64,000 nt of DNA from Capsicum annuum (GCF_002878395.1 NW_025851322.1:284824-348823), one strand, 5' to 3'; positions 47,561 to 59,475 are shown, counted from the stretch's first letter. Made by a program: numbers and translations. Notes: a model not told the origin generated them from the sequence alone.

Positions 47561-48780
47561 TCAGGAGGTTCATTAGCTCGCCTGACTAGGTGTCTGCTTA
47601 GTTGATTCATCAGAAGGTAGTGTATGCGTGTAGAGCAGTTCAAAATCATCCCTAGTTTTTAAGGTGAAGGAAACATAGGAGAGGGATCCCAGTCTAGTCA
47701 AGTTGAAAGAATTAGTCAGAGATTAGAAGATAGAGGTTTTCTACCAAGAGGGAGATGGTATGTTCCATTGCCAGGTTTGGCTTTGTATGCCAAGTGTAGA
47801 TGACTTGAGGCAGTGAATTCTAGAAGAAGCGTACCATGATTTGTGGGAGATCTATTGGTGAAGTGGGATGAAGAGAGACGTTGCAAAATTTATGGCTAAG
47901 TGCTCAACATGTCAGTAGGTTAAAATTGAGCATCAGAAGCCCAGTGGGTCTATGCAGGAGTTCAGTATTCCCACTTGGAAGTGGGAAGAGGTAAATATGG
48001 ATTTTGTAATGGGTTCGCCTCGCATTCATCATCAGGACGATTTAGTTTGGGTCATTATAGAAAAGATGACCAAATCAACTTATTTTCTACCAGTCCATAC
48101 CTCTTATTCAGCTGAGAACTATACCAAGCCCTGTGTTAGAGATTTGGTCAGATTGCACGGTGTTCCATTGTCCATAATCGCAGATTAAGGTACCCAATTT
48201 ATCTCTCATTTTTGGAAAGCATTCCAAAAGGTCTTGGTACCTAAGTCTACCTCAGTACAGGCTTTTATCCTCAGGCAGATGGTCAAGTAGAAAGAACCAT
48301 TCAAACTTTAGAGGATATGCTGCGAGCGTGTGCGATAGACTTTAAAGGTAGTTGGGATGACCACTTGCCTTTGATTGAGTTCACATATAACAACAGCTAT
48401 CATTCCAGCATTCAAATGGCTTCATTTGAGGTACTCTATAAGGGAGATATAGATCTCCCATTGGTTGGTTTGAAGTGGGTGAGGATGCAGTGGTAGCACC
48501 TAACTTGGTATTTGACACCTTAGAGAAGGTCCAGTTAATCAGGGAAAGGCTTAAGACAGCTCAGACCCAATAGAAATCATATGCAAATGTGTGGAAAAGG
48601 ATCTTGAGTTTGAGATTGGTGATTATGTGTATGTTAAAATCTCTCTTCTAAAAGAAGTGAAGAGGTTTGGCAAAAAGGGGAAGAGCTCAGTCCCCAATAT
48701 GTCAGTCCTTATTGAATTCTCAGCTATTTTGGAAAGGTAGCTTACGAGCATGAGTTACCTTCAGACTTAGTTTCAGAACA
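47561..48780 (+). pseudogene. Chromovirus integrase
   Basis: An eroded HHCC zinc finger (…AYHDLW…MAKCSTCQ) leads to the open piece 47952-48188: EFSIPTWKWEEVNMDFVMGS (first catalytic Asp), DRVxG-type text VWVIIEKMTKSTYFLPV, and LVRLHGVPLSIIAD (second Asp) followed by a stop. The catalytic Glu (QADGQVERT region, ~48280) is readable in another frame. A C-terminal GPY-like part runs to 48780. Confidence 0.85.
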
Positions 48781-48784
48781 TCTA

Positions 48785-49063
48785 GTGTTCCATGTCTCCT
48801 TGCTTAAGTTATGCATAGGTGACCCAGCAGCCGTAGTCCCTATAGAGGACATATATATTCAGAATAGCCTCTTTTACGAAGAGATTCCAGTTGAAATCCT
48901 TGATTTTCAGATCCGCAGTCTGAGGAACAAAAAAGTCCCTCTAGTCAAAGTTCTTTGGCGGTATCAGTTCGTTGAGGGAGATACTTGGGAAGCAGAAGCA
49001 GACATGTGGACCAAGTATCCTCACCTCTTCTCCGCAAAATCAGATTCAGCCCAAGGTAACAGT
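48785..49063 (+). pseudogene. Chromovirus C-terminal chromodomain-like region
   Basis: FHVSLLKLCIGDPAAVVPIE, then IPVEILDFQIRSLRNKKVPL and VKVLWRYQFVEGDTWEAEAD. This matches the derived chromodomain at the end of Tekay/Del integrases, which steers integration to heterochromatin. The open frame continues to 49177 but the tail after 49063 lacks family likeness. Confidence 0.85.
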
Positions 49064-49384
49064 TTTTCCTTGAACTTACTCAGTTCCATGCTCAGATTTT
49101 CCTTTATAGATTTGGCACTAGTTACTATTGCATATTCAGTTGTGACTTCATGCATCAAATATGCATGTTCATCATGAGAAACTCAGCTTATTAGCAATCC
49201 TAGTCATACATTCATGAATCAAGTTCTATTATGCACTCATGCATCAGATATACTTGTTCAGTATGAAATTTTAGTTTATCAATAATTTTAGTCATGAAAT
49301 CATGCTTCAATTGTACATGTCTCGTATCTAAATTCAGTCTATTAGCATTCTCAGCTTAGTCAGTCTCATTCGAGGATGAATGTT

Positions 49385-49400
49385 TCCAAGGGTGAGATAT
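49385..49400 (+). other. Polypurine tract
   Basis: 'ccaagggtgagatat' just before the 3' LTR start at 49401. The purine core is AAGGGTGAGA, with one pyrimidine interruption. Confidence 0.65.
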
Positions 49401-51879
49401 TGTAAGACTCCGCAAAATCCTAAGCTTAACTCAGTTCTTTAAAGCTTGTAAGAAGTCCCAAACTTAGAAAATTTTAGCTAAGTACTCAAACTTAGTGTCA
49501 TTTTAGGCTTCGTTAGGTGGCAACTCTATTCATTACCTCTACGACCTTAAAATGTCAATCTTTAGGTTGAATCATGATTAGGAGTGTCAGTAGGTGTCCT
49601 CGGACAAGTTTGGATTTTTTACACTTTGTTTGAGGCACGTTTGGAAGTCCAAACTAGTGGATCGATGCGATCTTGACGCGCCGCGTCGTCTATCACGTCG
49701 ATGAATATTTTCCTCCAACTCCCCAGTGTAAATTCTAGTGAACCGACACAGACTATCTTGATGCATTGGCTATAGCGTTGACCCTATCGATGTGAAACCT
49801 CAGTTTGTGCATTGCTTATTCAGTTTTTAGTAATTAAAAGTCGTATTCCTCTAGGGTATTTGGGTCTTTTACCCACAGTTATCAACCCCAAAATATGAAA
49901 TTAAGCCCCTTTAAAGGCAAAATTCATTCTCTATTCATAAATAACTCAAGAACAAAAACCCTAGGAGATCAAATTTCAAACTCAAGGCTTAAGATTTCAC
50001 CATCATTCTTCAAGAATTTAGCAACCAAGGTATGTCAAGTGTTCATCTAAGGATTTCCTTCCGCACTTGGAGTTCAAGAACCTTTTTTTAACTACGAGTT
50101 AATGAGTTTGATGAATTTCATGGTTGAATTTGAATGTGTTCATGACTACCATGTTAATGGGGTCTCTAGTTCATGATTTAATTGCGAGATGCATTAGAAA
50201 TTATTTGTTAAATGTGTTGTACTATGTTAATTCATGTTAATGCCATCCAAATTAAGAATTTGGTATTTGAAATTATGATGATCGCATGTTGTTTAGTATT
50301 ATTTGCATATAATATGTCCTCCAAGTATTTGTTGAATTGCTTATGTGAGTTTATTAGTGAAATTTTGTCATGTTAGCATGTATTCAAGTTCATGTCATGC
50401 AAATGTTTGCTAGAATGTCACAATGAAGGAATGGTGATCAGGTAATTAGCTATCATGTTTCAAGATTGTGCTATGTCTTATAATTTATGCTATTGAGTCC
50501 TAGGGGCATTCAATACCCAATAATTTAGATGTTTACCTAGAGTCATGGTTAGTCATGAAATAGTATCAATCATGTCACAATCAGTAGAATTTTGTCAGTT
50601 ATGGAACTCAGAAAAACTCAGTAGTACTCAGTCAATTAACAGAATTCAATAGTATTTCGTCAGTCATTGGAACCCAGTGAACTTAGTTCAGTTTAGTTAT
50701 ACAGTACGATTAGTAACAGTTTAGTCCAGCCTAGAATAGTTTAGAATTCAGTCCAGTGTTTATTCAGTTGGGAGTAGGATTCAACATAGAGTGAACCCAA
50801 GGATGGGAACTCACCTGCCAGTAGAGGGTATGATCCTTAGAAGAAGTCCTTTCATTCCAAAACTATGTAGCCAGTGTAGGTTGAGACATCAACCTCCCAA
50901 TTAAGGGTTGATAAGGTGTTTTAACCTGTCAGTTGAGGGTACCACCATTCTCATTCAGAGCACCTGCCAGATAAAGGTGACTCATTTGTCTTTACCCATG
51001 GCATAGTACTGACACTCTTCCAGCTGGGTTATAGGTTGGACCCCAATCAGTTCAGAGAGGGGTATGTTGGTTAGATGATTACCTCCCACAGTCTCAGTTT
51101 TAGTCTTCAGAATAAAACTCAATTCAGTTCTACAGAATTAGGACTGTCAGATGCAGTCACTCAGTTTAGTACGAAACTTAGAATAGTTCCATAGTATTAG
51201 GACTGTTAGATATAGTCACTCAGTTAATAGTAATACCATATCAGTAAACTTAAATATCAGTAAACCAGTGATTCAGAACTCAGTATCCAGTGTTATCATG
51301 ACCTCAGTTATAGTTTACATATTCATACATGTGCTCTCATTCAGTTATACTTATGTTATTCAGTCAGTATTGTTCATGCATATGAACCCATGCATTTCAG
51401 CCTACCTCACTTTATATACCAGTACATTCAAAGTACTGACACATACTTTTTTTTACACTATGATGTATTATATCATAGGTTTAGATGTACGGGCTCCCAA
51501 TCATACTTAGCAGCTCGATCCACCAATAGCAAACTAGTGAAGAGTCCTCATTGTTCGAGGACAGATTTATTATTCCTGTATTTCAGTACTTAGTTCATTT
51601 CAGTAGTTGGAGTTAGTTGGGGACTTGTCTCATCAACTCCTTATTCGAATAGTTAGAGGCTTTTTAGACTAGAGTATTTTTCAGACAGATGTTTAGTTTA
51701 CAGTATTCAGAAATTAATTTTTTTCAGTTTTGATCCTTATGGCTATTTCCACCTAATTTCCATATTTTCACACTAATATTATTCAGTTATTACAGCAGGT
51801 ACCGGTCATAGGTTAGCTTGTGGCCCTTTGGGATTATGAGCACCATGTAGCATATGGGGTACAGACTCGGGGAGTTACA
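49401..51879 (+). repeat. 3' LTR of chromovirus (2479 bp)
   Basis: TGTAAGACTCC… to …GGGGAGTTACA. Nearly the same length as the 5' LTR, with frequent point differences along its length. Confidence 0.93.
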
Positions 51880-52309
51880 TAGTGATAGTGGTGTTGCTGT
51901 TGGGGCTAATGATGCTCCTCTAACAGTTTTTGAAACAATAAACCATTATGATCATACTGGTTATACAGATTTTACCACTTCTAGTGAATGTTCTGCATGC
52001 AGATGTCAATACTGCAAGGCAAAACATGATGGAGTGATTAATGTTATTAATGCACTAACTGCTTTTGTAAAGGAAATGACATCTAAAGGGGTGTCATTCC
52101 ATCAAAGAGGATTTCACATTCATACACTCTACTAGAGATCAACGTGGCTATGAAGAGAAGGAACGATATTTCTAGGGCATCATCAAGCATCGAAAAAACC
52201 AAAATTGTAATTCCTCTATCTTTGTCTTGCACCACTATTCAACATACAAGGGCCACAGTAGAACAACATGAGAAGGTGAATATATATCATCTATTCCAAC
52301 AACCAACAC

Positions 52310-52650
52310 GTACATATTTATTTCAATAGATAATATATCTACTGAAATTATCAAACAGATATATACATCTGTTGCAACTATTATCTAACCTATTACATCA
52401 GATGCATTATCTGTTGCAACATATGTCCGTCTATTTTAGCAAATCAAAGAGGTTTTCATACTATTTTAATTTGTACTAACAGATGAGTCTTATGTTGCAA
52501 TAGATGGGTTATCTATTTAAAATTATTGTACTGCTCTATTTTACCTGTTCGAATTTTTCCTAATAGATAATCCATCTGTTGTAACATAAGACACATCTGT
52601 TGTAACAGATAGACAATCTATTGTATATCTGTAATTAGCATTGACAATTG
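52310..52650. repeat. Palindrome-word cluster R1 (intron of Ulp1 gene 1)
   Basis: Many degenerate copies of half-sites of ATCTGTTGCAACAGAT, for example 'acatctgttgcaac' (~52371), 'ttatctgttgcaaca' (~52408), 'catctgttgtaaca' (~52571 and ~52592) and 'aacagatagacaatctattg' (~52603). They lie between exon 3 and the acceptor at 52662. Confidence 0.75.
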
Positions 52651-54199
52651 CGGCTTTCCAGGTAGATATCACAGTAGAAGCTACTGTTGAAGAGCATAAT
52701 ATCATAGTTGATAATCCATCAACTGCTTCCAAAGAATAAGAAAAAGTAGAGCCTGTCAGTTTGGGAGAACTAAAGGATTACCCATTTAAAGGGTTCAACA
52801 CCTCAGACGAGGCTCCAAAATAATTAATAAAGTTGATCAATGACTATTCAGAATGGATTGCCGATGGGATATTAAAGAATCATGTCGGTAGGTACATAAA
52901 TCTATTTTAAAGATATTGATTGATACAATTCTTCTTGTAAAAACATGACATTAACATATATAAATCATCATGTAGAAAACAAAATGATGAATATGGCAAA
53001 GTGAATGAATTGAGTCTTGGTTTTGATATGTTCGACTTTGTTGTTGCATATCCTGGAACAAAGAATTGGTTCTATCTGATGTCACAACCCCAAACTTGCT
53101 GAAATGATGAGGTTTAAATGTCATATATATTACTATTAATTAATACTTTTTTTAATTGCATCTGTGTATTAATTTTTCATCACGTAATCTGAAATGTTTG
53201 ATAATATGTGCAGCACATGATGTCATTTATTACTACCTCCAAAAGAAGGCCAAGTTGTAACACAAGAACAATATAGATACACAATAGGAAATTATTTTTT
53301 CATAGTTTACATCAATAATGCCTACGATAGGTATTATCAACAACAACCGAAAGTTTCGCGAAACGAGGAATGCTTAATCAACATCATCAAAGGTTTTAGC
53401 ATTCTAGCTGGCTTACCTTGGCATTTGATCAATGAAGTATACATCCCAATCAATTGTGGTGATGAATTCCATTGGGAATAGCTATCGTCGTTCTAAAAGA
53501 GAGGCACATTCAAGTTTATAGCTTGATATCATGAAGGAGACATTCCGGGCCATTATCTGAGATACAAAAGTTGGCCAAAATATTACCTACTTACCTTGAT
53601 ATAAGTGTCTTTTTGGACCAAAAGGTTCGTACTGATTGGTCGATGATTAAAGTATACCGGGATAAAATGGGTAATCCATTTGATGTACAATATGTTGAAG
53701 GAATTTCTCAACAAAACATTGATATCCCATAAGTATAAGTATCATAAGTTAGTTTCATTTCATAAATTTCACAATGCTTACATAAACTGCAAGATATGGA
53801 TTATCTATTTTTTTAAAATGCAGGGATTGCGGTCTTTTTGTTACCTCTTATGCTGAGTATTTGAGCGATGGATATATGAAGAAAAAAAATCTCAAAAACC
53901 ATACGCAAGCAAGATTAAAGATCCACGATGACCAAAGTCGAATTTTGTAGCACCAGATGAAAAACAACTTGTCCATATTGAGTAGATCTGTGTATCTTGA
54001 GTCTGTCAATGTAATAACCTATCCTCCTTGGTTAACTTGTTGATTTATTTATAGAGTAGATCATTTGTACCCATAATAATTTTTTTACATTTCACTTATT
54101 TGTTGAGTTATTTGATGTAATTTCCTAAGGTTTTGATTTATTTTATGCTGCCTATCAATATAATTTGATCCTTAGTTTTGAACTTGTTAATTGAAATGG

Positions 54200-54545
54200 A
54201 ATACCTGATTTAAATATTGCAACAGATAATACATCTGCTGAAATAGACGACATATCTTATCAAACTGATTTATACATATGTTGCAACATGAAGGTCATCT
54301 GCTAGAAATTATATAACAGGCCTTCCTACTTTTTTTATTGTTTCCAATAGATTACCTATAAGTTGCAATAGATAGATTATATGTTGCAATGGATTATATT
54401 TTTGTTGCGACAAACAGAGTAAGAAACATCTGCATAATGCAACAGATGACCAACCTATTGCAATATATAATCAATCTATCACAACAGGTATGATATTTGT
54501 TACAACAAATAGGCAATCTGTTGTATTATAAAAATTCAACTTTCA
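54200..54545. repeat. Palindrome-word cluster R2 (between the Ulp1 genes)
   Basis: Copies such as 'attgcaacagataatacatctg' (~54218), 'catatgttgcaaca' (~54277), 'atgcaacagatgacc' (~54439) and 'aatctgttgtatta' (~54518). Sits in the ~620 bp between the two convergent stop codons. Confidence 0.7.
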
Positions 54546-54607
54546 CAAGACATAAAAAATTGCCACTACAATGCAAAGTGAACAAAGTGGCTTGAAATAA
54601 AAAATTG

Positions 54608-57600
54608 TTATCGTGTTTGTCTTTTTCTTTGTATATATTCTTCTTTATACATGAGCTCCAACCATTTAGTTAGTACCCCATAAGCCCAGACCTATTACAT
54701 CTTTTCCATAACGGCATTGCACATACCGACTATATCTATACCAATCAGCAAATACTCGATGTATGTAATCGAGTACGGCCCGCACGCGACATCGGTTTTA
54801 TTTTTTTAAGGTGGATGTTTTTATTTTGAATTTCAAAATCCCATGATTCCTTCTTCAAGACTTCTGCCGATAAATGATCCATTAGTTTACTCTGCATCAA
54901 CAACTTGGGGAATAACTTCAAGAGTGGCTACACATGGGTTAAAAATGTGGCCTCCTTGAAGATAGGTAAGTTGCAGTCATAAACCTTAATATTTCCCTCA
55001 TCGAGTAGTATCTCAACAGCGAGAAAATGTTTGACTTCTACGTTCATGAATGCAAGAATTCTCTTTGACTTGGTTCAGCTCTTGCTGTGTGGATATAACC
55101 TCTTCCCTCTAACATAGTTAATCAAGTCTTCATCCCATTTGAATGTAGAAACTAAATTATCAAATCCCCAAACACTGGGAGGAGCTTTCCTATGGAGAGT
55201 ATCCTACCTACTTTTGAAATTATTGTAGAAGTTGAGGTCTATTATCCTATCGGCAACATCATAAGCATCCGAGTACGCTAATTGCCTTCCCCCCATGATT
55301 CAGAGAATCTCATCAATATATTGTGGTATAAGAAGACAATTTTTAAACAGGTTAGTAATTGTAAAGAAGTAAAACACAGTTGAAAGATTCTGTTGTAGAG
55401 GGTTCTTTGAATCAGTTCACAGATTACACATATGTTGCGTAGCTTCTTCTTCATAGAATAGATAGGAAGGCTAGGTTAGCTAAAGTAAACTTACATTGTC
55501 CAAGGACCACTCACGTATATTTGTCGTACTCGTGAAGTCTTGGGCGAAAAATAAATGCATGGTGTATTCTTGTGGAACCTTCGTCTTGTCAGTCATGCTT
55601 TTTGGCAATTCCTTCTTCACTTCGTCGCCAAGTGCTATGTATATGTCCACCTTCTTCAGCGGCCCCTAAACTTCAACAACTCTTGGAGCGGGCGGAGTTG
55701 TAATTTTTTCTATTTTCAGAATAGAGAGTATTTGTCTAATATTTGTTCTCTTCCTCTTAACCGCCACTATAGGAGTGTATGGCTCCCTCACCTTCTTGGA
55801 TGGTATGACACCACTATTGGATTTCAACTTATCGATAACTTCAGCAATAGCCTCTAGTTTTTCAATGAGTTTATAATCTCTGTCCTTGCACTTTGAATTT
55901 GCAATGAGAATATAAGGGTGAAGAAGGGTAAGAGGGACTATTGTAAGGGTGAGAGGGACCGATGTAAGGGTGAAAGAGATATGTGTAAGGGGTTTTTCCA
56001 AATGTATTTATTTTTTCTTGAGCACCAACATGCTCATAATCACGACTGGAAGTAGTAGAAGCATCAGGATGGCTGCCACCATCATTAACAACTCTACCAG
56101 CAACTCCCTTAGAAGAAGCACGTGGATCTATTGTAGTAGTTTGGTCATGAAGAGCTTCAACATTAGGCTGAACTTGCCTAACTGCTCTTCTTATGGTTGT
56201 TACTCCATCCAATTAATTGTTTATTAACTCCACCATTGGGTGTGTTGTTGTATCAACAAGACCTAGAGTAATAAAAGAAGTCATGCTCAACTCCTACTCA
56301 ATACGCACGATCCAAGAATGTACAACCTATAAAAAAGACAGAAGGAATTTAAATCATATAATAATAATTTACAGTCCGTTAGGTTATATATATCAAAACA
56401 AAATTATGCAATAGATGATCTATCTTCCGCAATAACTGATCTGTATATGACAACAAATAGATAATATGTTGCATAATTTACAGTAGATGGGTAATTTATT
56501 GAGTTGGGTTTAGGGAACCAAAGCAACATATGGTTAATCTATTGCAAAATATGGATCATCTTTTGTTAAAGATTATCCATCTATTACACCAGTTGCAGTT
56601 GATGGGTAATCTATTGTAATATGTGACCCATCTATCGCAACAGATAGCACATCTATTTCAATATATTTCTTTGAGACAAATTATTTTAATTGAACGAAGA
56701 CATACTGCATCATTTGGAGGGTTAAAGAGATCAACCTTTTTAACTTTTTTGCTGTCCTTTGCAGCCAACCACCTAAGGATCCTAGGATAAGAAACCTTCT
56801 CCGGGTAATCCTTGAACTGCTTTAGGAGGGAAGGAATGGCTTTAAATGCCCAAGCCTAAAAAATATAAACAAGAAGCAAGCAAAAGAAAGTCATAATATA
56901 TATATTCAATATAAATTAATGGAAGAGTAAAAATAGTGATCAATTTTATCATGAAAGCCCAAAGAAAGCCGTATAATGTGATCGTCCCTGGTCATAGCTT
57001 TGTCAGTAAATATTGGATAGCCAAGTAGAAGCTATCATATCCCCAGGGATAATCATTGAATTTCTCAAAATCATCAGCAAGCGCCAACAAATCATCTTCT
57101 ATAACTTTCCTGTAGTCTCTTGCAAAGAAAATGGAATGGACAAACCAAACTAAGCACAATTTCTCCCTGTACTGCTTTGGTATGTTTTTATCTTCAAGAT
57201 CTTCTATCAAATCCCCCGCTTTATAGCTATGTCCAGCAATGCCCAACAACTCATCTTTTTTCCTTACATTTGTTGGACCTTTTGTGGGGTGTATCCTTGA
57301 TGAGAGGTTCTTCTGGAAGATCGCATCTCAAGCCCGTTACTATGACAAACTTTTTCAATCCAAAACAAACTATCATGCCACAATAGTTGATCCAGATTTG
57401 ATCCATCTTTTTGCGCCCCCTCCTAAGAATCTTTATCATTCCCCGCATACTTGATCTTGAATTAGAGAAGACTATATACTATGCTCATTTGGAAACGGAG
57501 AGTGTGGTCCTCAGGCAGCTTAAGAAAGTATTCAAAGTAGCTCCTCTTCAAAAGTCTGTCTATGTTTTCATTCTTCATAATACTCCTAAATTCATCAAAA

Positions 57601-57890
57601 CCTTTCCTCAACTGACATTTAAGTACAAGATCACTAGTTAATTTTTTAGGGTGATCCATCGGCATCGTAACTTGAAACCTGTCGATACTAATGGTTTTGA
57701 CAGGATCATGTTGGGATTTTGATATTAATCCACGCCCCATTGGTGAGAAGGAGTTCTCATTTTCCTTAACTTCATTTTGCCTTGACTGAGATTGTTCAAG
57801 AAGTTCCTCTGAATCTATCTATACTCTAGCCTTTTTTGTTGGGTGGTCAGAAGTTGATCCACTTTTAGTTTCTTTTCTTTTGGGAGATAT
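54608..57890 (-). pseudogene. DUF1985/Ulp1 (C48) protease gene 2
   Basis: Minus strand. It begins with SPKRKETK at about 57888, as in gene 1, but ATG reads ATA. Then FDEFRSIMKNENIDRLLKRS and YFEYFLKLPEDHTLRFQMSI (57740-57462), MIVCFGLKKFVIVTGLRCDL (57448-57251), YREKLCLVWFVHSIFFARDY and FNDYPWGYDSFYLAIQYLLT (57249-56992). Exon 2 at 56857-56690 reads AWAFKAIPSLLKQFKDYPEK. Exon 3 covers 56330-55871. A Lys-rich linker follows (SNSGVIPSKKVREPYTPIVA, 55840-55690). The Ulp1 domain (55300-54608) has DAYDVADRIIDLNFYNNFKS and WDEDLINYVRGKR. His (KHFLAVEILL), Asp (KVYDCN) and Cys (ACGPYSITYIEYLL) are all present. Frameshifts and stops break it. It is a different Ulp1 subtype from gene 1. Confidence 0.82.
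56400..56670. repeat. Palindrome-word cluster R3 (intron of Ulp1 gene 2)
   Basis: Degenerate copies: 'atgcaatagatgatctatc' (~56406), 'gataatatgttgca' (~56460), 'ggttaatctattgcaa' (~56533), 'catctatcgcaacagatag' (~56630). Same intron position as R1 in gene 1 is possible but not proven. Confidence 0.7.
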
Positions 57891-58009
57891 CTTTTCACAA
57901 CAAACAATAGAAAAACAAAAAATATATTACATTTGATATCTGCATAATTTTTTAAAAAGAGGCAAGACAAATTTCCATAAATTATTATACGTCACATTAC
58001 AAAACAATA

Positions 58010-58110
58010 CTCTAATGGATAACCAATCAGTTGGAACAAATGGGGAATCTGTTTGAAGACCTATTTAATATCTCTCAACAGATCTTCCACCTGTTACAAC
58101 AGATGGACCA
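58010..58110. repeat. Palindrome-word cluster R4
   Basis: 'gggaatctgtttgaag', 'ctctcaacagatcttcc' and 'acctgttacaacagatgg' within 100 bp, upstream (minus sense) of Ulp1 gene 2. Confidence 0.6.
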
Positions 58111-58385
58111 CCAAGACCACCACCAACAAGACAACTAACGATACAACCAATACCAAAACCAATGCCACCAAGACCACCACCAATGCCACCAATACCAACA
58201 ATAATAACAAAACTATGAACACTACCACCAATCCCACCAATACCAACAATAATACCAAGACCGCAGACACTACCACCAGTGCCACCAATACTAATACCAA
58301 GACCACTGACACCACCTCCAAAACTATACATACCGACACCATGAATAAAAACCAACAACAATACCACAAACACCATCCAATAATA
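58111..58385. repeat. Low-complexity ACC/AAT-rich imperfect minisatellite
   Basis: Imperfect copies of 'ccaccaataccaacaataata' and 'accaagacca'. Both strands are open for about 110 codons only because stops are rare in this composition (Thr/Asn on plus, Gly/Val/Leu on minus). Not a gene. Confidence 0.8.
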
Positions 58386-58880
58386 CCATGACGGTAAACA
58401 AAACACTATGACAAAAACTAGGGTTTTCTTGGGTGCTTTCTACATTTTTAGCTTCAAAACTCAAAATTGTTAACCCATTCTCGAAGATAATACAACTAAA
58501 AGTGTTATTTTTTAGAATTAACTAAAAGTTCCTAATTTTTAGAATAAAGAAAAAATGTAAAACTCTCCTCAAACTCTGTTACGTGTGAAGACAGAGAAAA
58601 TAATGGATACAAACGAGAATAAAGTCGAAAATAACAACTATGTAGTCAAAAATAGGAAGAAATTGATTGGTTTTTAAGGGTTGAGTAATATGTTAAGTAG
58701 TTATTGTCTGTATTGTTGAGAAAGAGAGAGAAGAGTGAGAACTTGAGATTTGAAATAAGAAAAAGTTTTTCCCGCAAAGGGATGATTTGTATGGGGTGAT
58801 ATGTAATTTTGGAAAAGAATGAAAATTTTTGTAATTGTTAATTTGGTTCAAATTGATCTTATTTAATTTTTTTAAATTTT
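58386..58880. other. AT-rich sequence upstream of Ulp1 gene 2
   Basis: No ORF or repeat recognised. On the minus strand it would be 5' flank or leader of gene 2. Confidence 0.4.
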
Positions 58881-59470
58881 GATCGACCGACGACTCGGGT
58901 CAGGATAAACGCAATACAAACATTATGCAATTGCAAAGATTCAATTGAAGTTGTAGTTGACCCGATGAACTCATTCATCCTTAGTTCTACAAAAATAAAT
59001 TTAGTTACTAGCTTAACATTAATTTAATGAGAATCTTTTCAAATCAGAGTGATCAATCGATGACTCAGATCGAGATAAATGCAATACCAAGACCATGCAA
59101 TTGTAAAGACTCAATTGAAGTTGTAGTTAACTCTATAAACTCATTCATCCCTAGTTCTAAAAAAATTAATTTAGGTACTAGCTTAATATTATGTTAATGA
59201 GAATATTTTTAATTTAGAGTGATCGATCGATGACTCGGGTCGAGATAAATGTAATACCAACACTATGCAATTGCAAAGATTTAATTGAAGTTGTAGTTGA
59301 CCCTATGAACTCATCCATCCTTATTTCTTCCAAAATTAATCTAGGTACTAGCTTTAAATTAAGTTAATGAGAATCTTTTCAACTCAGAGTAATTGATCGA
59401 CAACTGGGGTTGGGATGAACACAGTACCAACACCAAGCAATAGTAAAGACTTAATAAAATCTGTGGTAAA
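58881..59470 (+). repeat. 170-bp tandem repeat, about 3.4 copies
   Basis: Unit starts 'gatcgaccgacgactcgggt' at 58881, with equivalents at 59051, 59221 and 59391, exactly 170 bp apart each time. Shared blocks: 'actcggg/actcaga', 'atgcaattg.aaaga', 'ttgaagttgtagttga', 'gaactcat.catcc', 'ggtactagctt', 'gttaatgagaat'. Copies differ at many sites and the last is partial. Confidence 0.92.
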
Positions 59471-59475
59471 AAAAT

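Larger units (their letters stand above)
41845..51879 (+). mobile_element. Full-length, decayed chromovirus (Tekay/Del-like), TSD tagtg
   Basis: Flanked by tagtg at 41840-41844 and 51880-51884. It has 2.48-kb LTRs, a primer-binding site, gag with knuckle remnant, protease, RT, RNase H, integrase, C-terminal chromodomain-like region and polypurine tract. That domain order (integrase after RT, chromodomain last) defines Ty3/gypsy chromoviruses. Numerous stops and shifts. It is inserted in exon 3 of Ulp1 gene 1, same strand. Confidence 0.93.
40385..53985 (+). pseudogene. DUF1985/Ulp1 (C48) protease gene 1, split by a chromovirus
   Basis: Start ATG 40385 ([20 protein letters not shown]), stop 53983-53985. 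Likely exons: 40385-41329 (DUF1985: RKILREQKLDSYFWESCFGQ, MPVYFGWK, HKQSLCLVWFVNNILWERNV, FNSYPWDYENFKMTVKYF); 41405-41551; 41644-41844 plus 51885-52250; 52663-52890; 52975-53110; 53213-53735; 53822-53985. GT/AG borders are visible for several. The Ulp1 domain keeps the catalytic His (GDEFHWE, ~53465) and Cys (DCGLFVTSYAEYLSDG, ~53825), but the Asp site reads VYSL instead of VYDS. Stops at 40619, 40862 and elsewhere kill it. Ulp1 enzymes cleave SUMO or related tags. Plant copies with DUF1985 are commonly carried in transposons. Confidence 0.85.

Noticed and set aside
58053..58406. Overlapping ORFs of 112-113 codons on both strands, apparently a Thr/Asn-rich or Gly/Val-rich protein
   Set aside because: Open only because the imperfect ACC/AAT repeat lacks stops. 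No start context, no family likeness.
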